A DNA stretch of 9,023 nucleotides from Halieaceae bacterium (GTDB lineage: Bacteria > Pseudomonadota > Gammaproteobacteria > Pseudomonadales > Halieaceae): assembly GCA_011523115.1 (NCBI GenBank), contig WTHO01000283.1, positions 1-9,023 on the forward strand, given 5' to 3'. Every line of letters starts with the position of its first letter. Position 1 is the stretch's first letter. The translations under genes and the position numbers were made by a program. Positions 6,229 to 9,023 of the stretch are shown in pieces. Under the pieces are notes generated by a model. It made no database searches and was not told the origin of the DNA. It saw only the letters and a program-made list of their open reading frames with translations.

Positions 6229-8326
6229 CGAAGGGCTGCAAGCCGAGATTCGTGCTGCGTATCAGAAGTTGACGGAGTCTCTGGATCTGGCGCCCCGATG
6301 GGGCCAGCGACAGATGATTGCCGAGGTGGCCAACGCTTTGGCTGACCCCGACGCCGAGACCCCCATCGCAGTGGTCGAGGCCGGAACAGGCACCGGCAAG
6401 ACGATTGCCTATCTTGTGGCGGCACTGCCAATCGCGCGTGCCCGAGCGAAAAAACTGGTGGTGGCGTCAGCCACCGTGGCGCTGCAGGAACAATTATTGT
6501 TTCGTGATCTTCCGGATGTCATGAAGCACAGCGGCCTGAGTTTTGATGCCGCGCTGGCCAAGGGCCGAGGCCGCTATGTGTGTTTGCTGAAACTTGACCA
6601 TCAGCTGTCTGACCGCGGCGCTGATCCGCTGATACCCCTCTATCCTGACGAGTTTCCGGGTGCAGAGGAGGAGGTGGCCGGACCGATGCTCGATGAGATG
6701 ATTCAGGCCTTGGGTGACGGCAGCTGGGACGGGGATCTGGACGCCTGGCCCGAGCAGCTGTCAGTGAGCGTTCGCAGGCTAATCACCACAGATCAAAGCC
6801 AATGCACTGGCAGGCGCTGTCCCCATATTGCCCAGTGCAGTTTTTTTCGTGCACGCGAAGGATTGGAAGAGGCTGACGTCATCGTCACCAACCACGATCT
6901 GGTGCTTTCTGACTTGCGGCTGGGTGGCGGCGTTATCCTGCCCGCGCCCGAAGATAGTCTCTATGTTTTTGATGAGGGCCATCAGCTTCCCGCGAAGTGC
7001 CTCAACCAGTTTGCTCTTCGGTTTCATGCGGGCGGGACCCTGCAGGGGCTTCGGGACAGCGAGCGATGGCTGGCAGCGAGCACGGAAGCCTGGGTGGCGC
7101 AGGGCTTGGACGAGCGCCTTATTCCCGGCATGACGTCGTTGCTGACCGACCTTATACAGCGTAGCGAAGACGTAGCAGAATTGCTCTGGCACTTACTGCC
7201 ACCGGATGAGTTCGAGCGAGCAGAGCATCGGTTTCCCCATGGCCGCATTCCAGCGGATCTAGCGGAGCAGGCCGCAGGGCTTGTCGCACAGTGGGGCCAA
7301 CTGAATCGCGAGGCGACCCGGCTGGAGGCGGCACTGGACAATAATCAGAGCTCGGGCGCCTCCTCTGCCGAGGGCGCCACGGCTAGCACGATGGACCCGG
7401 ATCTGAATCTCGCCAATGCTCAGGGCTTGGTTGCCAGAGCAGAACAGCAACTTGCGGTCTGGCGCGCCTTTGCCGATGCGCCAGGGGAGGGGCAACCCGG
7501 AGACGGATGGGCGCGTTGGTGTCATCACCGTGGCACGCCGCAGACCATCGAGTGTCAGGCGAGCCCGATACTTCCCGGTGAGCTATTGCATGACGCACTT
7601 TGGCAGCGCGCCGCGGGCGCCGTGATTACCTCAGCTACCCTGTCTGCGCTCGGCACTTTTGAGCGATTTCGCGAGAGATCAGGTGTCCCGGCCAGCGCGC
7701 GATGGAAGCAGGTGGCAAGTCCCTTTGACCCGGGCAGGGCGACATTCTGCGTGCCGGCGATGACCGCTGAACCCGGCAGTCAGGATGCGCATACCCTTGA
7801 GTTGATCGAGAAGCTCCCAGCCCTGATAGCAAATGATCAGGGCGTGTTAATACTGTTTACCTCCCGGCGCCAGATGGAGGCTGTGCTTGAGCAAATAGAG
7901 CCGGTACTCCCTCATCATGTGTTGGTTCAGGACCGGATGAGTAAGAACCGCTTGCTCAACGAGCACAGGGCGCATATCGATAAGGGCGAGCCCTCCGCAA
8001 TCTTTGGTTTGGCAAGCTTCTTTGAGGGTATCGATTTGCCGGGCGAGTATTGTCGGCACGTGGTCATCGCCAAGTTGCCTTTTGCGGTGCCGGATGATCC
8101 GATTGCGGCAGCACATGCCGAACTTTTGGAAGCGCAGGGACGGGACCCTTTTATGGAGATCAGTGTTCCTGATGCGGCGCAGAAGTTGGTGCAGGCCAGT
8201 GGACGGCTGCTACGAACCGAGGAAGACGAAGGTCGAGTCACTCTCATGGACACGCGATTAATCAGCCGACGCTACGGTCGCAGTATCCTCGACAGCTTGC
8301 CCGCCTATAAGAGGGAGCTTGGCTGA
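6221..8326 (+). CDS. dinG: ATP-dependent iron-sulfur DNA helicase DinG
   Basis: DinG is an XPD-like superfamily 2 helicase that unwinds 5'-3' and resolves R-loops, D-loops and other unusual structures, helping forks pass transcription complexes. The protein is 701 residues (E. coli 716) from the GTG start. Motifs in order: QRQM near 29-32, Walker A EAGTGTGKT at 53-61, motif Ia SATVALQEQ near 83-91, iron-sulfur cluster cysteines C121 (after GRGRY), C195, C200 and C206, DEGH (Walker B) at 251-254, SATLSAL in motif III, GLASFFEGIDL in motif V, and QASGRLLR in motif VI. All four cluster ligands are present. A serine/alanine-rich, probably flexible, stretch lies near residues 374-393. No LexA box of the gammaproteobacterial type was found upstream of the acyltransferase, so SOS control is not evident. 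Confidence 0.96.
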   Translation: MIDEGLQAEIRAAYQKLTESLDLAPRWGQRQMIAEVANALADPDAETPIAVVEAGTGTGKTIAYLVAALPIARARAKKLVVASATVALQEQLLFRDLPDVMKHSGLSFDAALAKGRGRYVCLLKLDHQLSDRGADPLIPLYPDEFPGAEEEVAGPMLDEMIQALGDGSWDGDLDAWPEQLSVSVRRLITTDQSQCTGRRCPHIAQCSFFRAREGLEEADVIVTNHDLVLSDLRLGGGVILPAPEDSLYVFDEGHQLPAKCLNQFALRFHAGGTLQGLRDSERWLAASTEAWVAQGLDERLIPGMTSLLTDLIQRSEDVAELLWHLLPPDEFERAEHRFPHGRIPADLAEQAAGLVAQWGQLNREATRLEAALDNNQSSGASSAEGATASTMDPDLNLANAQGLVARAEQQLAVWRAFADAPGEGQPGDGWARWCHHRGTPQTIECQASPILPGELLHDALWQRAAGAVITSATLSALGTFERFRERSGVPASARWKQVASPFDPGRATFCVPAMTAEPGSQDAHTLELIEKLPALIANDQGVLILFTSRRQMEAVLEQIEPVLPHHVLVQDRMSKNRLLNEHRAHIDKGEPSAIFGLASFFEGIDLPGEYCRHVVIAKLPFAVPDDPIAAAHAELLEAQGRDPFMEISVPDAAQKLVQASGRLLRTEEDEGRVTLMDTRLISRRYGRSILDSLPAYKRELG

Positions 8327-8507
8327 CCGGGCGCCTCGATCTAAACGTGCGCCACGCGCTGATTTGAAGGCGCGGTCTGCACGGCGATGTGGAGAATACT
8401 GCAGTCATCGATTCCAGTAGCCGGTCGGAGCGGTAAAAGTACGAGTAGTATGAAAGTATTAAGTTGCTCAATACAGTGTGTAGCCGGATGGCAAAGGGGG
8501 TGACAAC
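8327..8507. other. Non-coding gap between dinG and yqcC
   Basis: In these 181 bases I see no gene and no tRNA. A GCGCC / GGCGC pair of arms lies within the first 50 bases but without a T-run, so a dinG terminator is not clear. The right half is more AT-rich (TAGTATGAAAGTATTAAG around 8445-8462), the likeliest place for a yqcC promoter, but no -35/-10 pair with good spacing stands out. GTAGCCGG occurs twice (8417-8424 and 8480-8487). Confidence 0.4.
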
Positions 8508-8843
8508 GTGGAACTGGAAGGTCCCCGGACCGCAATTGCGGCGCAACTGATCGACCTGGAGGCGGCGCTGCGTCAGCTCAATCTGTGGTCGGATGAGCCG
8601 CCATCACAGGAAGCGCTGAGTTCAGAGCAGCCGTTTGCTATGGATTCACTTGAGTTTGAGGAGTGGCTGCAGTTTATCTTTCTACCCACTATTTATGATG
8701 TGCTGGACTCGGGCAGCGCATTGCCGGAGCGCTGCGCAATTGCCCCGATGGCTGAGGAGACGGTGGGCAAGAGAGCGTTGCCGACGGAGCCCTTGATCTC
8801 AACCCTCCGCGAACTCGACCAATTGATCACAAATCTGGAGTAG
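8508..8843 (+). CDS. yqcC: YqcC family protein (DUF446), function unknown
   Basis: This 111-residue soluble protein matches E. coli YqcC (109 residues) in length and layout. It has an N-terminal helix (AAQLIDLEAALRQLNLW), the family core QPFAMDSLEFEEWLQFIFLP at 41-60, IYDVLD, the ALPERCAIAPMAEE stretch at 71-84, and a C-terminal helix ending ELDQLI. The molecular role of the family is not known; in E. coli and relatives the gene often precedes the tRNA pseudouridine synthase gene truC. Here truC does not follow: a converging short-chain dehydrogenase gene does. The start is GTG at 8508, chosen for the AAGGGGG ribosome-binding site (8494-8500) 7 bases upstream. There is no signal peptide or membrane segment. 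Confidence 0.88.
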   Translation: MELEGPRTAIAAQLIDLEAALRQLNLWSDEPPSQEALSSEQPFAMDSLEFEEWLQFIFLPTIYDVLDSGSALPERCAIAPMAEETVGKRALPTEPLISTLRELDQLITNLE

Positions 8844-8857
8844 CGGCAGTCCGCCAT

Positions 8858-8881
8858 AAAAAACCCCGGTCGTAGCCGGGG
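8858..8881 (-). terminator. Rho-independent terminator of the short-chain dehydrogenase gene
   Basis: On the minus strand CCCCGG (8876-8881) and CCGGGG (8864-8869) form a 6-bp GC stem with a 6-base loop, followed by a run of six T (8858-8863). One extra A-T pair can extend the stem. It lies 29 bases after the dehydrogenase stop. On the plus strand the T-tract is absent, so it would end yqcC transcripts less well. Confidence 0.85.
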
Positions 8882-8910
8882 TCATTATGGTGTTTATCCC
8901 GGTTGAGGGT

Positions 8911-9023
8911 TCAGAACTGCACCCGCTTGGTAAAGCCTCCGTCGACCACCACGTTAGCGCCCGTCGTAAACGCCGAACGGGGACTGGCCAGAAACGCCAC
9001 GGTATCGGCGATTTCATAGTTGG
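8911..9023 (-). CDS. Short-chain dehydrogenase/reductase (SDR), C-terminal fragment
   Basis: Only the last 36 residues are in the window; the 5' part lies beyond the right edge. The sequence EIADTVAFLASPRSAFTTG followed by ANVVVDGGF is the standard C-terminal signature of classical SDR enzymes: the A-FLAS helix, then TG-x(4-5)-VDGG. These are NAD(P)-dependent oxidoreductases with a Rossmann fold. The cofactor-binding TGxxxGxG and catalytic YxxxK motifs are outside the window, so substrate and activity cannot be judged. The protein ends TKRVQF and is followed by a good intrinsic terminator. Confidence 0.88.
   Translation of the reverse strand, partial: NYEIADTVAFLASPRSAFTTGANVVVDGGFTKRVQF

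Noticed and set aside
8262..8546. Minus-strand 94-residue open frame across the dinG-yqcC gap
   Set aside because: It overlaps the ends of both confident genes, has no family-like features and no ribosome-binding site that I could see.
8799..9017. Minus-strand 72-residue open frame at the right edge
   Set aside because: It runs antisense through the yqcC end and the terminator and lies in a different frame from the recognisable short-chain dehydrogenase C-terminus.

Overview
The window is a compact stretch of chromosome that looks like a free-living, probably marine, gammaproteobacterium. The evidence is the set of protein families (ATP-type PEP carboxykinase, Hsp33, S20, a DinG close to the E. 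coli form, YqcC), the hslO-pckA adjacency also found in E. coli, and moderately GC-rich coding sequence. A Halieaceae/OM60-like source is a guess from the general look of the proteins and is not proven. I see no insertion sequence, phage gene, CRISPR array, tRNA or toxin-antitoxin pair.

Layout from left to right: (1) the C-terminal half of an RND efflux permease (+), cut by the left edge; (2) converging on it, pckA (-), with hslO (Hsp33, -) upstream of pckA; (3) divergent from hslO, a 93-residue protein resembling the polyhydroxyalkanoate granule-region family (+); (4) converging on that, rpsT (ribosomal protein S20, -) with a GTG start, a strong Shine-Dalgarno sequence and a good sigma70-type promoter; (5) upstream of rpsT on the same strand, a 74-residue three-helix membrane protein of unknown function; (6) divergent from it, a glycerolipid-type acyltransferase (+) whose end overlaps the GTG start of dinG (+), a DEAH-type iron-sulfur helicase; (7) a gap of about 180 bases, then yqcC (+); (8) a hairpin terminator and the C-terminus of a short-chain dehydrogenase (-), cut by the right edge.

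Most of the genes are core functions: gluconeogenesis, redox stress, translation, lipid acylation and DNA repair. They do not form one obvious pathway. The only tight coupling is acyltransferase-dinG, through an 8-base overlap. I found no convincing new multi-gene system. The points worth a second look are small: an HX5D variant of the acyltransferase motif, a direct repeat with 22-bp spacing around the rpsT -35 box, the unassigned small membrane protein, and several hairpins in intergenic gaps.
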